Positions 19,336-29,844 of a DNA stretch of 64,000 nt are shown in pieces. This DNA is from Sphingorhabdus sp. 109 (lineage in GTDB: Bacteria; Pseudomonadota; Alphaproteobacteria; Sphingomonadales; Sphingomonadaceae): contig NZ_LR732707.1 of assembly GCF_902506555.1 (NCBI RefSeq), positions 1,579,138-1,643,137 of the forward strand, written 5' to 3'. The notes under the pieces were generated by a model, which did no database searches, was not told the DNA's origin, and saw nothing but the letters and a program-made list of their open reading frames with translations. Position numbers and translations under genes: made by a program. Positions within the stretch are counted from its first letter, which is position 1. Every line of letters begins with the position of its first letter.

Positions 19336-20591
19336 ACCGCTATCCGTCCTTGCTCAGGCCATGCCGAGACATATTGTGAGCGGTCAAGATACGGGTTTCG
19401 GCGGGTAAATGCGAGCAAAAGTCCAACCCCGATACACAAGGCGATTATGGACGAGCCGCCGTAGCTGATGAACGGCAGCGTCATGCCCTTGGACGGAAAG
19501 AGTTGCAGATTGACCGCCATGTTGATCAGCGCCTGTCCGCCGAACTGAGCGGTCAGGCCGGTGACAGCGAGAATGATGAAATTATCCTCTTCGTCCAGCA
19601 GCCGCAGGAACACCCGCACGATGATCGCCAGATAGACAAGCGCGATCGCCATGCAGGCGAGCAGGCCGAATTCTTCGCCGATAACCGAGAAGATATAGTC
19701 GGTATGCGCTTCCGGCAGCTTGAATTTGGCGCTGCCCAGACCGGGTCCGGTGCCGAGCAGACCACCGCCGGTGAGCGCCTTGTGGGCAAACATCACCTGG
19801 TCAAATTCGCCGCCGCCGAACAGCCAGGCGTTGATCCGCTGGGTTGCGACAGGATAGAGGAAATAAGCGCCGACCAGGCCGCCGGCACCGACGACGGCAA
19901 TGCCGGCGATCAGGCGGGCAGACAGGCCGGAGACGGTCATCACCGCGAACCAGATGCCACAGATCAGGATGGTCTCGCCCAGATTAGGTTGCATCATCAT
20001 CAGGATGGCGATGATTCCCGTCAGGACCACCGACAGCGAGATCACCGGCAGGGCCGGGTCCTTGATCCGGAGTGACAAAAGCCAGGCCAGCGAAACCGCA
20101 TAGAGCGGTTTGAGAAATTCACCAGGCTGGATAGTGGCAAAGCTGTAGCCGATCCAGCGCTGGGCACCATTGACCGATTTCCCGAACACCGGGACCAGAA
20201 ACAACAATATGAAAACGGCCAGCGCCGCGAGAATGGCAAACCGGCGGGCCTGCTCCTTCGGCAGCATCGAAATCACCAGCATCACCGGAATGCCGATCAC
20301 GACCCAGCCTAGCTGCCGGTAGAAATAATAGAGCGGTTCGACGGTAACCGAAGCGGTGCTCTGCTTCAGCGCGGTAACCGGAGAGGCGGCGGCGACCGCG
20401 ATCAGGCCGATGGCGATCAGGGTGAGAATCAGCCCGAGCAGTACCCGGTCGAGTTCCCAGAACCAGATGGCAAGCGGCGAACGATCGCTCCGTCCGAACC
20501 GCGACTGCAGCTGGAAACGCTTTTTCTTCAGCGCGCCGGAAATTTCCGGAAGCGGCTGTGCCGGCCCTGTCTGCTGCTCAGATATGCTCAT
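19332..20591 (-). CDS. ftsW: SEDS peptidoglycan polymerase FtsW
   Basis: FtsW is the septal glycan polymerase working with FtsI. The 419-residue protein has a cytoplasmic N-terminus and about ten membrane segments. It shows INAWLFGGGEFDQVMFAHKALTGGG-type FtsW loop residues, with the catalytic region EAHTDYIFSVIGEEFGLLA and the ending LPFISYGGSS. The ATG at 20591 (MSISEQQ) overlaps the murD stop as ATGA, which decides it against an upstream in-frame codon. Confidence 0.95.
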   Translation of the reverse strand: MSISEQQTGPAQPLPEISGALKKKRFQLQSRFGRSDRSPLAIWFWELDRVLLGLILTLIAIGLIAVAAASPVTALKQSTASVTVEPLYYFYRQLGWVVIGIPVMLVISMLPKEQARRFAILAALAVFILLFLVPVFGKSVNGAQRWIGYSFATIQPGEFLKPLYAVSLAWLLSLRIKDPALPVISLSVVLTGIIAILMMMQPNLGETILICGIWFAVMTVSGLSARLIAGIAVVGAGGLVGAYFLYPVATQRINAWLFGGGEFDQVMFAHKALTGGGLLGTGPGLGSAKFKLPEAHTDYIFSVIGEEFGLLACMAIALVYLAIIVRVFLRLLDEEDNFIILAVTGLTAQFGGQALINMAVNLQLFPSKGMTLPFISYGGSSIIALCIGVGLLLAFTRRNPYLDRSQYVSAWPEQGRIAV

Positions 20592-21922
20592 CCAATTGCC
20601 TCCCCGGTCGCGGTTCCGATCAGATTTTTCTCGATCACCGAATTGACAGCGCTGCGGAAACAATTGCCACGCGCTTCAAAATCGCGGAACTGGTCAAAGG
20701 AAGCGCAGGCCGGCGAGAGCAGCACCACTTCCCCGGGCTGCGCATTGGCAGCGGCCCGTTGCACGGCGGTGAGGATCATTTCACAGGATTCAACCGGCAC
20801 ATGTCCGGTCAGCAATTTTTCAAACAGGGGGCCGGCTTCGCCTATCGTATAGGCCCGGACGACATTTCGGTAGAACGGTTCGCATTCGGTCAGCCTGTCG
20901 CTTTTCGGCAGACCGCCAAGGATCCAGTGGATTTTCGGATAAGCCCCGAGGGCCGGACCGGTCGACGCCGGATTGGTTGCCTTGCTGTCGTTGACGAACA
21001 GCACACCATTGGCTTCGGCAATGCGCTCCATCCGGTGTGGCAGACCGGCAAAGGCGGCCAGCGCCGGACGCCATTGCTCTTCGCCAATGCCCAGCGCCTC
21101 GACCGTGGCGATCGCAGCGATCGCGTTCTGGAAATTGTGCGGTCCCTGCAGCGAGGGCCAGTCCGGCTGCCCCGCAACCTCGACATTGCTGGTGTCGAAA
21201 ATATTCTTCACCCGCCCAAGATCGCGCAATCCGTGCAGCGCCAATTGGGTCTTCTCGTCACCACTGGCAAAGATCGCGGCATGATCGGACCCCAGCATGT
21301 CGAACAGTCGGGCCTTGGAGGCCGCATAGGCATCAAAACTGTCATAACGGTCAAGATGATCCGGGCTGATATTGAGCAACAGCGCAACGTCGCAGTCGAG
21401 GCTATTGGTAAGGTCGATTTGGTAACTGGAAAGCTCCAGCACATAGACACCGCCTTCGGGCAGCGGTTCCTGCGACAGAATCGGCACGCCAATATTGCCG
21501 CCCATGACGGAAGGCAGGCCGGCATGCTGCAATATATGGTGAACCAGAGCGGTTGTGGTTGATTTGCCGTTGGTGCCGGTGATCCCGACCACACGGTGCG
21601 CCGGCAGCGCAGACCGGGCCTGCGCGAACAGTTCGATATCGCCGATAATCGGAACGCCGTCCGCTTTCGCCTTTTGCGCAATCGGGTGGTTGTTGAGCGG
21701 GACGCCCGGCGACACGACGATAGCGTCATAGCCGGTCAGGTCGCTTTCCAGCGGATCGGCGATCAGCGCCTTGTCGGAAACGCTGTTGCGCAATTCCTCC
21801 CGATTGTCCCACGCGAGCAGTTCCGCGCCACTCGCGTGCAGGCTTTCCAGTACCGCCATGCCGGACCGGGCCAGTCCGAGAATGGCATAGCGCTTTCCGG
21901 CAAAGACGGGAGAGACAATCAT
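20588..21922 (-). CDS. murD: UDP-N-acetylmuramoylalanine--D-glutamate ligase
   Basis: MurD adds D-Glu to UDP-MurNAc-L-Ala. The 444-residue protein has [17 protein letters not shown] at the N-terminus, the ATP loop [28 protein letters not shown] and [10 protein letters not shown], and [13 protein letters not shown] near the C-terminus, all diagnostic of MurD. It overlaps mraY and ftsW by four bases each. Confidence 0.97.
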   Translation of the reverse strand: MIVSPVFAGKRYAILGLARSGMAVLESLHASGAELLAWDNREELRNSVSDKALIADPLESDLTGYDAIVVSPGVPLNNHPIAQKAKADGVPIIGDIELFAQARSALPAHRVVGITGTNGKSTTTALVHHILQHAGLPSVMGGNIGVPILSQEPLPEGGVYVLELSSYQIDLTNSLDCDVALLLNISPDHLDRYDSFDAYAASKARLFDMLGSDHAAIFASGDEKTQLALHGLRDLGRVKNIFDTSNVEVAGQPDWPSLQGPHNFQNAIAAIATVEALGIGEEQWRPALAAFAGLPHRMERIAEANGVLFVNDSKATNPASTGPALGAYPKIHWILGGLPKSDRLTECEPFYRNVVRAYTIGEAGPLFEKLLTGHVPVESCEMILTAVQRAAANAQPGEVVLLSPACASFDQFRDFEARGNCFRSAVNSVIEKNLIGTATGEAIG

Positions 21923-22992
21923 CTGAGTTTCAACGTCGCCAATCCGGCCAGCGCGAGCACCAGACTGATGATCCAGAAGCGGATCACGATGGTGGATTCG
22001 GACCAGCCAAGCTGTTCGAAATGGTGATGGATCGGCGCCATGCGGAACACCCGGCGACCGGTCCGTTTGAAGAAGAAGACCTGGACGATCACCGACACGG
22101 CTTCGAGCACGAACAGACCGCCGACCAGCGCCAGCACGATTTCATGGTGGATGGAAACAGCAATCGCGCCGAGCGCCCCGCCGAGCGCGAGACTGCCGGT
22201 ATCGCCCATGAAAACAGCGGCCGGCGGCGCGTTGAACCACAGAAACGCAAGGCAGGCGCCAATCACGCAGGCACAGAAAATCGCCAGCTCGCCGGCTCCG
22301 CGGACGAAGGGAATGCCAAGATATTCGGAGAAAACCGCATTGCCGGACAGATAGACGAGCACCAGGAACGTGGCGCTGGCGATGACCACCGGCATGGTGG
22401 CAAGACCGTCGAGACCGTCGGTCAGATTGACCGCGTTACCGGCGCCGACAATCACGAACATCGCGAAGGGGATATAGAAATAGCCAAGGTCAATCTGCAC
22501 ATCGTTGAAAAAGGGCACATAGAGGCTGGTGCCGATCTGCTCGACGATCAGCCAGGTGGCAAAACCGGCAACCGCAAATTCCAGCAGCAGCCGGACCCGG
22601 CCGGGAACGCCCTTGTGACTGGCTTTGCGGACCTTGTCATAATCGTCCATGAAGCCAATCGCGCCAAAACCGAGCGTCACGAAAATACAGGCCCAGACAA
22701 ACATGTTGCTTAGGTCCATCCAGAGCAGCAGCGAGGTCACCACAGAAATCAGGATCATCAGGCCGCCCATGGTCGGCGTTCCCGCCTTCTTGAGATGGGT
22801 GATCGGCCCGTCTTCGCGGATCGGCTGGCCCTTGCCCTGCCGCATGCGCAGCATGTTGATGAACTTGGGGCCGATCAGCAGCCCGATGAACAGCGATGTC
22901 GATATGGCCGCACCCGAGCGAAAGCTCAGATAGCGGAAGACGTTGAAAATACCTTCGAACTCAAGCCATTGGGCCAGCAAATAAAACATCAA
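21919..22992 (-). CDS. mraY: Phospho-N-acetylmuramoyl-pentapeptide-transferase
   Basis: MraY moves phospho-MurNAc-pentapeptide onto undecaprenyl phosphate, making lipid I at the inner membrane. The 357-residue protein has about ten membrane segments with [13 protein letters not shown], the catalytic FMDDYDKV pair of aspartates, [13 protein letters not shown], and [12 protein letters not shown] followed by [11 protein letters not shown], the full MraY signature set. It overlaps murF and murD by four bases each. Confidence 0.98.
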   Translation of the reverse strand: MMFYLLAQWLEFEGIFNVFRYLSFRSGAAISTSLFIGLLIGPKFINMLRMRQGKGQPIREDGPITHLKKAGTPTMGGLMILISVVTSLLLWMDLSNMFVWACIFVTLGFGAIGFMDDYDKVRKASHKGVPGRVRLLLEFAVAGFATWLIVEQIGTSLYVPFFNDVQIDLGYFYIPFAMFVIVGAGNAVNLTDGLDGLATMPVVIASATFLVLVYLSGNAVFSEYLGIPFVRGAGELAIFCACVIGACLAFLWFNAPPAAVFMGDTGSLALGGALGAIAVSIHHEIVLALVGGLFVLEAVSVIVQVFFFKRTGRRVFRMAPIHHHFEQLGWSESTIVIRFWIISLVLALAGLATLKLR

Positions 22993-24386
22993 TACTCCCC
23001 GCTTACCAGCGCGGAAACCGCGGAGGAAAGTCCCAGATAATTTGAACCCTTGACCAGAAGGATATCCCCGTCGCCGAGCGATTTTGCGACCTCGGCCAGC
23101 GCGTCCGAAGCACTTGCCGCATGTGACATTTTCACGCCCCGATCAAGGCCCTGTTCAAGTTTCGCGGCAGTATGTGCCATATCCTCGCCGACCAAGATGA
23201 TGGCTTTGGCGCCGGTCAGCAGAATATCATCGGCCAGAGCCGAGTGATAGTGCGCCGATTGCTCGCCCAGCTCGCCCATCGCGCCCAACAGGAGGATCTT
23301 CTGGCCGGTGCAGGGCTCGCTGGTAAAATGTTGCAAGGTCGCTTTCATCGATGCCGGATTGGCATTGTAGCTCTCGTCGATAACCGTCGCTGTGCCACCG
23401 GACTTCAGCGAGACGAGATGCCGCCGGCCACGCCCGTCGATGCCGCTCATTTCGGCGAGCGCCAGCCCGGCCGTGGCGAGATCGCCATCGACCGCGCGCA
23501 CGGCAGCCAATATCGCCAGCGAATTGGATACCCAGTGACGCCCCGCCTCGGCTATCGTGAAGCAGAGGCTCCGGTCGCCCAGTTTCGCCGTGACCAGCGA
23601 CCCGCCTCGGGGGGCCGCCACCACATCTATCGCGCGGACATCGGCTCCGGCATCAAAACCAAAGGATATCACATGCTCTGCATGGCGCTCGGCCTTTTTC
23701 CGCAGCCGCGCACAATGCGGGCTGTCATGCGGGATGATCGCGGTGCCGCCGGGCATGAGGCCTTCGAATATCTCGGCCTTGGCATCGACGATACCAAGCT
23801 CGCCATTGGCAAAATTGCCGATATGGGCCGGCGCAATCGCGGTGATGAGCGCGGCATGCGGGCGCACCAGACGAGTCAGCGCCGAGAGTTCATGGGCATG
23901 ATTCATACCCATTTCGAAAATGCCATATTGGGTATCTTCCGGCATCCGCGACAGGCTGAGCGGGACACCGACGTGATTATTATAGCTTTTGACCGAACGA
24001 TGGGCCTTGCCGAAGGAACAGCGGTCGAGCGCGGCAAATAGAGCCTCCTTGGTGCCGGTTTTGCCGACCGATCCGGTCACCCCGATGATTTTCGTGTCTG
24101 TCCGGCTCCGCGACGCAATGGCCAGCGAATCAAGCGCCTTTACGGTGTCGGATACCAGGATATGGGGTCCGTCCACCGGCTGGCTGACAATTGCGCCAGC
24201 AGCGCCGGAGGCGAAGGCCTGCTCGACGTGCAGATGACCGTCGCTATGCTCGCCCTTGAGCGCGACAAACAGATCCCCCGGTCCGATTTCACGCGAGTCA
24301 AAGGCGACTCCGGCTACGGCAAAATCACCACTGGCCTTGCCGGCCACTGCGTCCGCGATCGCGGCGGATGTCCACAGTTCCGTCAC
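22989..24386 (-). CDS. murF: UDP-MurNAc-tripeptide--D-alanyl-D-alanine ligase
   Basis: MurF adds the D-Ala-D-Ala dipeptide. The protein has the ATP loop [33 protein letters not shown], and [15 protein letters not shown], diagnostic of MurF. The start is uncertain. A GTG at 24386 gives [12 protein letters not shown], overlaps the murE stop as GTGA, and matches the 4-base overlaps of the other cluster genes, so it was chosen (465 residues). An in-frame ATG at 24407 would add seven residues. Confidence 0.94.
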   Translation of the reverse strand: MTELWTSAAIADAVAGKASGDFAVAGVAFDSREIGPGDLFVALKGEHSDGHLHVEQAFASGAAGAIVSQPVDGPHILVSDTVKALDSLAIASRSRTDTKIIGVTGSVGKTGTKEALFAALDRCSFGKAHRSVKSYNNHVGVPLSLSRMPEDTQYGIFEMGMNHAHELSALTRLVRPHAALITAIAPAHIGNFANGELGIVDAKAEIFEGLMPGGTAIIPHDSPHCARLRKKAERHAEHVISFGFDAGADVRAIDVVAAPRGGSLVTAKLGDRSLCFTIAEAGRHWVSNSLAILAAVRAVDGDLATAGLALAEMSGIDGRGRRHLVSLKSGGTATVIDESYNANPASMKATLQHFTSEPCTGQKILLLGAMGELGEQSAHYHSALADDILLTGAKAIILVGEDMAHTAAKLEQGLDRGVKMSHAASASDALAEVAKSLGDGDILLVKGSNYLGLSSAVSALVSGEY

Positions 24387-25828
24387 AACGGCTGCGCTCC
24401 GGCGCATTCTCTCGCCACTTCGACATCGTCGAAAGGAATGACGCGATCGCCAATGATCTGCCCCTGCTCATGACCTTTGCCAGCGAGCAGGATGATGTCC
24501 TGCGGACCGGCCAGTGCGATTGCTCTCGCAATCGCGGTGCGGCGATCCGCCACTTCCTCGGCGCCGCTGGCTCCGGCCATGATTTCGGCGCGGATGGTGG
24601 AGGGATCCTCGCTGCGCGGATTGTCGTCGGTAACGATGACAAGATCAGATGTTTCGACGGCTATGGCGCCCATTTCCGGACGTTTGCCCTTGTCGCGGTC
24701 ACCACCTGCCCCGAAAACCGTGATCAGCCTGCCGGACACATGCGGCCGCAGCGCTGCGATCGCAGCGCGCAGGGCATCCGGCGTATGGGCATAATCCACA
24801 TAGAGCGGTGCCCCTGCCCGGGTGATGACCGCCCGCTCCATCCGGCCGCGCACCGGCTGCACGCGCTGCATATGGTCAAATATATTGTCAAGCTTGCCGC
24901 CGGTGGCCAGCACGATGGCCGCTGCGCAAAGGATATTGGCGGCCTGATAGGCACCGATCAGCGGCAGCGAAATCCGGTGGGTATTGCCCTCGGCCTTGAC
25001 CATCAGAACCTGGCCCAGATGAGTGGGCGTCTGCGACACCAGTCTCAACGTCTCTCCCTGTTCGCCGACGGTCAGCAGTTGCAGCCCGCGATCCTTCGCC
25101 CGCTCGATCGCCTTGCCCGACCATGGCTCGTCGTCGGCCCAGATGACAGCGGTACCGTCGCTTTCGACGACCTCGTCGAACAGCCGCATCTTGGCTTCAA
25201 AATAGCTTTCCATATCACCATGATAGTCGAGATGATCACGGCTCAGATTGGTGAATGCGGCGACATCAACCGGCAGACCTTCGGTGCGATATTGCGACAG
25301 TCCGTGGCTCGACGCTTCGAATATTGCATGACTGACGCCTTCTCTGGCCAGGCCGGACATGTTGGAAAGGAAGGTCACGATATCCGGTGTGGTCAGGCCC
25401 GTCTTGACCTGATCATCCGCTGTCGTGACGCCCAGCGTACCGATCGAGGCACTGTTGCAGCCGTCCATTCGCCACAGCTGCCGGGTCAGTTCCGCCGTCG
25501 AGGTCTTGCCATTGGTCCCGGTCACCGCCGCCACATGGGCCGGTGTCGGCGTGTAATAACGCGCCGCCATCCGGGCGAACAGGCGCCGCGGCTCTTCATC
25601 ATGAACAGGGAGTGCACCCTCGACAATGGTGCCAGGTAGCGCGACCACGGCAATGGCTCCGGCGGCAACCGCAGCCTCGATAAATTCTTCGCCGTTGAAC
25701 CGGGCACCACGGAAGGCACCGAATATATTGCCGGGTGCGATCTTGCGATGATCGATGGCAAAGCCGGTAACCGCCTGCTCGCCGGCCTCGCCTTCCACTC
25801 CGGGTACCAGATTATTCAGTCGCATCAT
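24383..25828 (-). CDS. murE: UDP-MurNAc-L-Ala-D-Glu--meso-DAP ligase
   Basis: MurE adds the third stem-peptide residue. The ATP loop is VTGTNGKTSTAELTRQLW, and the substrate motif TDDNPRSEDP contains the DNPR tetrapeptide that marks meso-diaminopimelate specificity rather than lysine. The protein is 481 residues from the first of two adjacent ATG codons (25828 and 25825). It overlaps the ftsI stop by 17 bases and the murF start by four. Confidence 0.96.
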   Translation of the reverse strand: MMRLNNLVPGVEGEAGEQAVTGFAIDHRKIAPGNIFGAFRGARFNGEEFIEAAVAAGAIAVVALPGTIVEGALPVHDEEPRRLFARMAARYYTPTPAHVAAVTGTNGKTSTAELTRQLWRMDGCNSASIGTLGVTTADDQVKTGLTTPDIVTFLSNMSGLAREGVSHAIFEASSHGLSQYRTEGLPVDVAAFTNLSRDHLDYHGDMESYFEAKMRLFDEVVESDGTAVIWADDEPWSGKAIERAKDRGLQLLTVGEQGETLRLVSQTPTHLGQVLMVKAEGNTHRISLPLIGAYQAANILCAAAIVLATGGKLDNIFDHMQRVQPVRGRMERAVITRAGAPLYVDYAHTPDALRAAIAALRPHVSGRLITVFGAGGDRDKGKRPEMGAIAVETSDLVIVTDDNPRSEDPSTIRAEIMAGASGAEEVADRRTAIARAIALAGPQDIILLAGKGHEQGQIIGDRVIPFDDVEVARECAGAQPL

Positions 25829-27530
25829 TCGGTTCTTTGGCTGTGCTTTTGGGCTTCCAGAGGAGCGGCGTCAATTCGGATACGTCAACATCGCGATGAT
25901 CATCGGGAACCACGCCCAGCATCGGCCCGACGCGGGACACGACCTTTTTGACAATCGGGGCAGCCGTCCAGCCGGCTGTCCGCTGGAAGGATGTTTCGGC
26001 GGTTCCCTTGGGTTCGTCGAGCATGGCGATAACGACATAGCGCGGATTGTCCATCGGGAAAGCGGCAGCAAAGGTCGAAACCAGCGACGTCTTGTTGTAA
26101 CCCCCCTCGGAAGGCTTTTCCGCCGAACCGGTCTTTCCGCCGATCCGGTAGCCTGGCGCATCGGCCTTGCGGCCGGTTCCATCCGAAACAATCATCCGCA
26201 GCAATTGCCGCATACGGGCGCTGGTCGCAGCCTTGAACACGCGGCGGCCCTTGGCTTCCTCGCCCGGCTCGACCTTCAGCAAGGTCGCCGGACGCCAGAT
26301 GCCGCCGTTGACCATGGCTGCATAAGCGCTGGCAAGATGCAGCGGAGTCACGGCAATGCCATGCCCGTAGGCCACCGTCATATTGGTCACCCGACCCCAG
26401 TTGCGGGGCCACAGCGGGTGTCCCCGTTCAAACAGTTCGATATGGGGCCGTTCGTCAAAACCGAGCCGGCGGAACATATTCTCCATTGATTCCCTCCCCA
26501 GATTGTCGGCAATCCGGGCGGTAACGATATTCGAACTGTGCACCAGCGTTTCCGGCACGTTGAGATAGCGGTTCTGGCTGTGGTCGTCCTTGATCGTGAA
26601 GCCGCCGACCTTGATCGGCTCCATCGCATTATAGCGCACCGCCAGGTCCGTCACCGTGCCGGCGTCGAGCGCGGCGGCGATCGTCAGCGGCTTGAAGGTT
26701 GAACCGAGTTCGAAAACGCTCTGGGTCACTTCGTTATTCTGGTGCTTCATCGACGCCCGGCGGATCTTGTTCGGATCAAACAATGGCAGCGAAGCCAGCG
26801 CCATGACTTCACCGGTCTGGACATCGAGAATAATCCCTGCAGCGCCGCGCGCCTCGGTCATGATCATCGCATCCTGAAGCTCGCTTTCCAGCGCCGCCTG
26901 GGCCCGGCTGTCGATCGACAATGTCGACGGAGTGCCGCGCAGCTTCTCGTCAAGAAGACGGTCGTTCAGCGCCCGCTCCATTCCCATAACGCCTTTCCCG
27001 TCGGCGTCGACATAGCCAAGCACATGCGCCGCCAAGGCGCGCTGCGGATAGAGCCGCTCGTCCTCGCGGGGAAATTCGATACCGATTTCGCCGAGCGCAT
27101 GGATCTGCTTGACCTCTTCGGGAAGCGCCCGGCGGCGAAGATAGGTTGGATGGGAACCGTTCAGCTTGTCCAAGAAATAGTCTGCGCTCGTATCCGGGAA
27201 AATAGCCGACAGCTGTCGCGCCAGAACATCCTTGTCGCCCAGCACCCGTGCCGGCACCACCCGAACCGCATAGCCCAGGATTGTCCGGGCCAGCGGCACG
27301 CCGTTGCGGTCGACAATATCGCCACGCGGTGGCACGAAGGCACTGCTGGACGGACGATGGGGCGTCGCATCTTCCAATATCGTCAGACTGATCAGCCGCC
27401 CGACAATGATCGTGAATGCGGCCAGAAACACCAGCAGCAGGATCATCAGCCGGAAATGCGCATTCGCGGTAATTTCCTTCGCTTTTCCCGAAAACTGCAC
27501 CTTCTTGCTGCTGGCCAGAAGCATCGTCAT
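25812..27530 (-). CDS. ftsI: Septal transpeptidase FtsI (penicillin-binding protein)
   Basis: This monofunctional class B PBP cross-links septal wall. The 572 residues contain a membrane anchor at about 27-50 (FRLMILLLVFLAAFTIIV), the dimerisation domain with RGDIVDRNGVPLA, and the three transpeptidase motifs: STFK at 277-280 (nucleophile S277), SSN at 332-334 and KTG at 466-468. There are no PASTA domains. The ATG overlaps the ftsL-like stop as ATGA. Confidence 0.97.
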   Translation of the reverse strand: MTMLLASSKKVQFSGKAKEITANAHFRLMILLLVFLAAFTIIVGRLISLTILEDATPHRPSSSAFVPPRGDIVDRNGVPLARTILGYAVRVVPARVLGDKDVLARQLSAIFPDTSADYFLDKLNGSHPTYLRRRALPEEVKQIHALGEIGIEFPREDERLYPQRALAAHVLGYVDADGKGVMGMERALNDRLLDEKLRGTPSTLSIDSRAQAALESELQDAMIMTEARGAAGIILDVQTGEVMALASLPLFDPNKIRRASMKHQNNEVTQSVFELGSTFKPLTIAAALDAGTVTDLAVRYNAMEPIKVGGFTIKDDHSQNRYLNVPETLVHSSNIVTARIADNLGRESMENMFRRLGFDERPHIELFERGHPLWPRNWGRVTNMTVAYGHGIAVTPLHLASAYAAMVNGGIWRPATLLKVEPGEEAKGRRVFKAATSARMRQLLRMIVSDGTGRKADAPGYRIGGKTGSAEKPSEGGYNKTSLVSTFAAAFPMDNPRYVVIAMLDEPKGTAETSFQRTAGWTAAPIVKKVVSRVGPMLGVVPDDHRDVDVSELTPLLWKPKSTAKEPNDATE

Positions 27531-28129
27531 TCGGTCAGGCTTTCGATTTTCTCGGCAATCGCCTTGCGGCCAAGATCACGGACCAATCCGTCGTCGAGCA
27601 GCTTGTCTTCGATATGCGCCACCCTAGTGGTGCGGGCCTGCGCCGCTCCCACAGTCTTGGCCGGACCGCTGTTCGTCACGGCCTGCGCAATACCCGGCCG
27701 ACTGCCGATCGCGCTGCCGTCGGCATTACGGTCTTGCGCCCTGGCGGTGCCGAACACCGAACCGATAATCCCGGCCGGCCTGACGCCTTCCATTGAACTG
27801 ATCACGGCAACCTGCACCGGCTTGCGCAGATCCTTGCCGCCGAGGTTGGCCAGCGCTCTTTCGCCGTCCAGATATTGCGAGGCTTGCGGCGAGGCATAGC
27901 CGAATTCGAGCTTGTTCCAGTCCTCCAGCTGGCGCAGGTTGGCGCGCGCGCTGAATTCCGTTTCCAGATAGCGGATATCCTTTTTGATCTCGACAATCTT
28001 GCGGTCCGTGCGCGCGAGATCGCTGCGCAAAGTCGCCACGCTGAGCGAGAGCGGGTACAGCAAGATCGCCACCAGAAAGACCAGAGCAAGCCATCCCATG
28101 CCTTCGAGGCGTTTGATCGCCAGCTTCAT
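27527..28129 (-). CDS. ftsL: FtsL-like bitopic division protein
   Basis: FtsL is a small divisome protein that recruits and activates FtsW-FtsI. This 200-residue protein has one membrane segment at about residues 12-33 ([21 protein letters not shown]), then a predicted coiled coil ([19 protein letters not shown]) and a QLEDWN motif, followed by an unusually long, Ala-rich tail. Identification rests on position between rsmH and ftsI and on the topology. Sequence conservation of FtsL is weak, and 200 residues is about twice the usual length. Overlaps both neighbours by four bases. Confidence 0.8.
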   Translation of the reverse strand: MKLAIKRLEGMGWLALVFLVAILLYPLSLSVATLRSDLARTDRKIVEIKKDIRYLETEFSARANLRQLEDWNKLEFGYASPQASQYLDGERALANLGGKDLRKPVQVAVISSMEGVRPAGIIGSVFGTARAQDRNADGSAIGSRPGIAQAVTNSGPAKTVGAAQARTTRVAHIEDKLLDDGLVRDLGRKAIAEKIESLTE

Positions 28130-29073
28130 GATCCGCCACCATTGGCAACCGGTGCGTCTGTGCGCACCGCCGATCTGAGGGTGGCGGAGCGGGCCCGGGG
28201 ATTAAGAGCCTGCTCCGCCCCGGCCGGACGCACCGCTTTGGCTGGTTTATGAAAGGTGGGTGCCGGCCGTGTCTCGTTAACCTGAGGTAAGTGCCGGGAG
28301 CCGGCGGATTTCTGTCCGCTACGGTCCCGCAGAAAATTCTTGACGATGCGATCTTCGAGGCTGTGAAATGTGACAACCGCCAGCCGGCCGCCGGGCTGCA
28401 GCAGCTTTTCGGCTGCGGCCAGACCGTCTTCGAGCTCGCCCAGTTCGCGATTGATGTGGATGCGGATCGCCTGGAACGTGCGGGTGGCCGGATCCTTCTT
28501 GTCGCCGGCGCGATAGCCCAGCGCCTTGCGGACCACTTTCGCCAGCTCGGATGTACGGCTAAGCGGCCGCGCCTCGACAATCGCCTTGGCGATCCGCCGT
28601 GACCGGCGCTCCTCGCCGTAGCGATAGATGACATCGGCGATCATCTCTTCATCCGCTTCGTTGAGAAAATCTGCCGCGCTTTCGCCGTCCCGCGCCATGC
28701 GCATGTCGAGCGGACCATCTTTCTGAAAGGAAAAGCCTCGCTCGGCCTGATCCAGCTGCATAGAGGAAACGCCGATATCGAGCGTGACACCGTCGATCTC
28801 GTTATCGACCAGTATCTCGGCCATTTCGGAATAGCGGGCGTGGTGGAGGGTCAACCGGCCCTGAGCCTCGTCAACCATCTGCTGACCGGCAGCAATCGCA
28901 TCGGGGTCCTGGTCAAAAGCGTGAACCTGCGCGCCGGCTTCCAGCATCGCCGAACTGTAGCCGCCGGCACCAAATGTTCCGTCAACATGCGTCTCTCCGG
29001 GAGCAATGGCGAGCGCATCAACGACTTCATTGATCAGCACGGGTATATGGCGGGCATCTGCAACAGGGGTCAT
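28126..29073 (-). CDS. rsmH: 16S rRNA (cytosine1402-N4)-methyltransferase
   Basis: RsmH (MraW) methylates C1402 of 16S rRNA with SAM. The 315-residue protein begins [13 protein letters not shown], with [18 protein letters not shown] (SAM loop), [30 protein letters not shown] and [10 protein letters not shown], the complete family signature. It overlaps mraZ and the ftsL-like gene by four bases each. Confidence 0.97.
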   Translation of the reverse strand: MTPVADARHIPVLINEVVDALAIAPGETHVDGTFGAGGYSSAMLEAGAQVHAFDQDPDAIAAGQQMVDEAQGRLTLHHARYSEMAEILVDNEIDGVTLDIGVSSMQLDQAERGFSFQKDGPLDMRMARDGESAADFLNEADEEMIADVIYRYGEERRSRRIAKAIVEARPLSRTSELAKVVRKALGYRAGDKKDPATRTFQAIRIHINRELGELEDGLAAAEKLLQPGGRLAVVTFHSLEDRIVKNFLRDRSGQKSAGSRHLPQVNETRPAPTFHKPAKAVRPAGAEQALNPRARSATLRSAVRTDAPVANGGGS

Positions 29074-29573
29074 TTCTGCTTCCCTCCGCCCTTTTCGCCG
29101 GCTTCTTTCAGATGATATTCGACCAGACGGCGGTCAACCGGCACATCGTCGGTGGTGTCGAGCAGCGTCTGCGGATCCCACAGACAGAAGGTCGTACCGA
29201 TACCGTGGAACAGGACGTTATTCTGCAGATTGCCGATATCGCGCAGTTGCGGCGGCAAGATGAAGCGGCCGCTGGCGTCAAAGCTCAGGTCCTGCAGCGA
29301 TGAGAACTTGCGGGCACCGGCGGCATCCTTGTCGAAGCTTTCGCCGCGCGCGATCGCCGCTTCCCACTGCTTGTCGATTTCGGCGAGCATGTCGGCCTTG
29401 CGGCTGAGGCCAAAGCCGACCAGGCAATCCCATTTCTCGTGGGTGCCGAGGCAGAGTGTCCGGCCATCGCTGCTTTCCACCAGATTTTTGCGCAGAAATG
29501 CCGGGACCGAAAGACGACCCTTGTCGTCTATCGCCGATATTGCAGAGCCTGAATATGCATATGCAACTGACAC
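29070..29573 (-). CDS. mraZ: Transcriptional regulator MraZ
   Basis: MraZ is an AbrB-fold DNA-binding protein that represses its own dcw operon in E. coli. The 167 residues contain two copies of the fold, each with the DxxGR signature: [16 protein letters not shown] and [14 protein letters not shown]. The start is a GTG at 29573 (MSVAYAYSG) with GAGGGAT about nine bases upstream; no in-frame ATG fits. A 10-bp-phased GGG array at 29699-29742 is its likely target. It is the first gene of the dcw cluster. Confidence 0.95.
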   Translation of the reverse strand: MSVAYAYSGSAISAIDDKGRLSVPAFLRKNLVESSDGRTLCLGTHEKWDCLVGFGLSRKADMLAEIDKQWEAAIARGESFDKDAAGARKFSSLQDLSFDASGRFILPPQLRDIGNLQNNVLFHGIGTTFCLWDPQTLLDTTDDVPVDRRLVEYHLKEAGEKGGGKQK

Positions 29574-29698
29574 CGTGGAAATCCCTCATCCGAACCGGGG
29601 CCAAAGCTCTCCCCCCTCCAGAAGTGCGTTTTCCAGCGCCTTTCCGAAAACCAGAATCCGGACAGGAAGAATACCCCGATAACAAATATTAGCTAACA

Positions 29699-29744
29699 GG
29701 GGTGAGCGCGGGATAAAAGGGCTTTTTACGGGATTTTATGGGAA
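29699..29744. promoter_or_regulatory. Candidate MraZ operator: phased GGG boxes
   Basis: On the plus strand GGG triplets start at 29700, 29710, 29719, 29730 and 29740, that is, five boxes at about 10-bp steps, most followed by A or T. E. coli MraZ binds TGGGN repeats separated by five bases, which is also a 10-bp period. The array is 126-171 bases before the mraZ GTG. The boxes read towards plus, opposite to transcription of mraZ. No further promoter element was assigned with confidence. Confidence 0.6.
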
Positions 29745-29761
29745 TGACTTATTAAGTCATT
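29743..29761. promoter_or_regulatory. 19-bp perfect palindrome next to the MraZ boxes
   Basis: AATGACTTATTAAGTCATT reads as two 9-base arms around a single central base. It abuts the last GGG box and lies between the upstream operon's terminator and mraZ. The symmetry and AT-rich character suggest a dimeric-regulator site. A role as terminator is unlikely because the loop would be too small. The cognate protein is unknown. Confidence 0.4.
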
Positions 29762-29776
29762 GTTTTTCCTACATTT

Positions 29777-29814
29777 AAAAATCAGGCAATCCGGCCACCC
29801 TTCCGGGCCGTTGC
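29777..29814 (-). terminator. Intrinsic terminator of the cysK operon
   Basis: On the minus strand GCAACGGCC pairs with GGCCG-ga-TTGC across a nine-base loop, and CTGATTTTT follows. It lies 30 bases past the stop of the last gene of the cysK group and before the mraZ regulatory region, which is where a terminator is expected. Confidence 0.6.
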
Positions 29815-29844
29815 GCCCGCTTTTCAAAAATGCCCTGCATATCG

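Noticed and set aside
29574-29698. A sigma-70 promoter for mraZ (TTAGCT-17-TATTCT on the minus strand)
   Set aside because: Only three of six bases match at -35 and four of six at -10. It may be real but is not supported enough to list.
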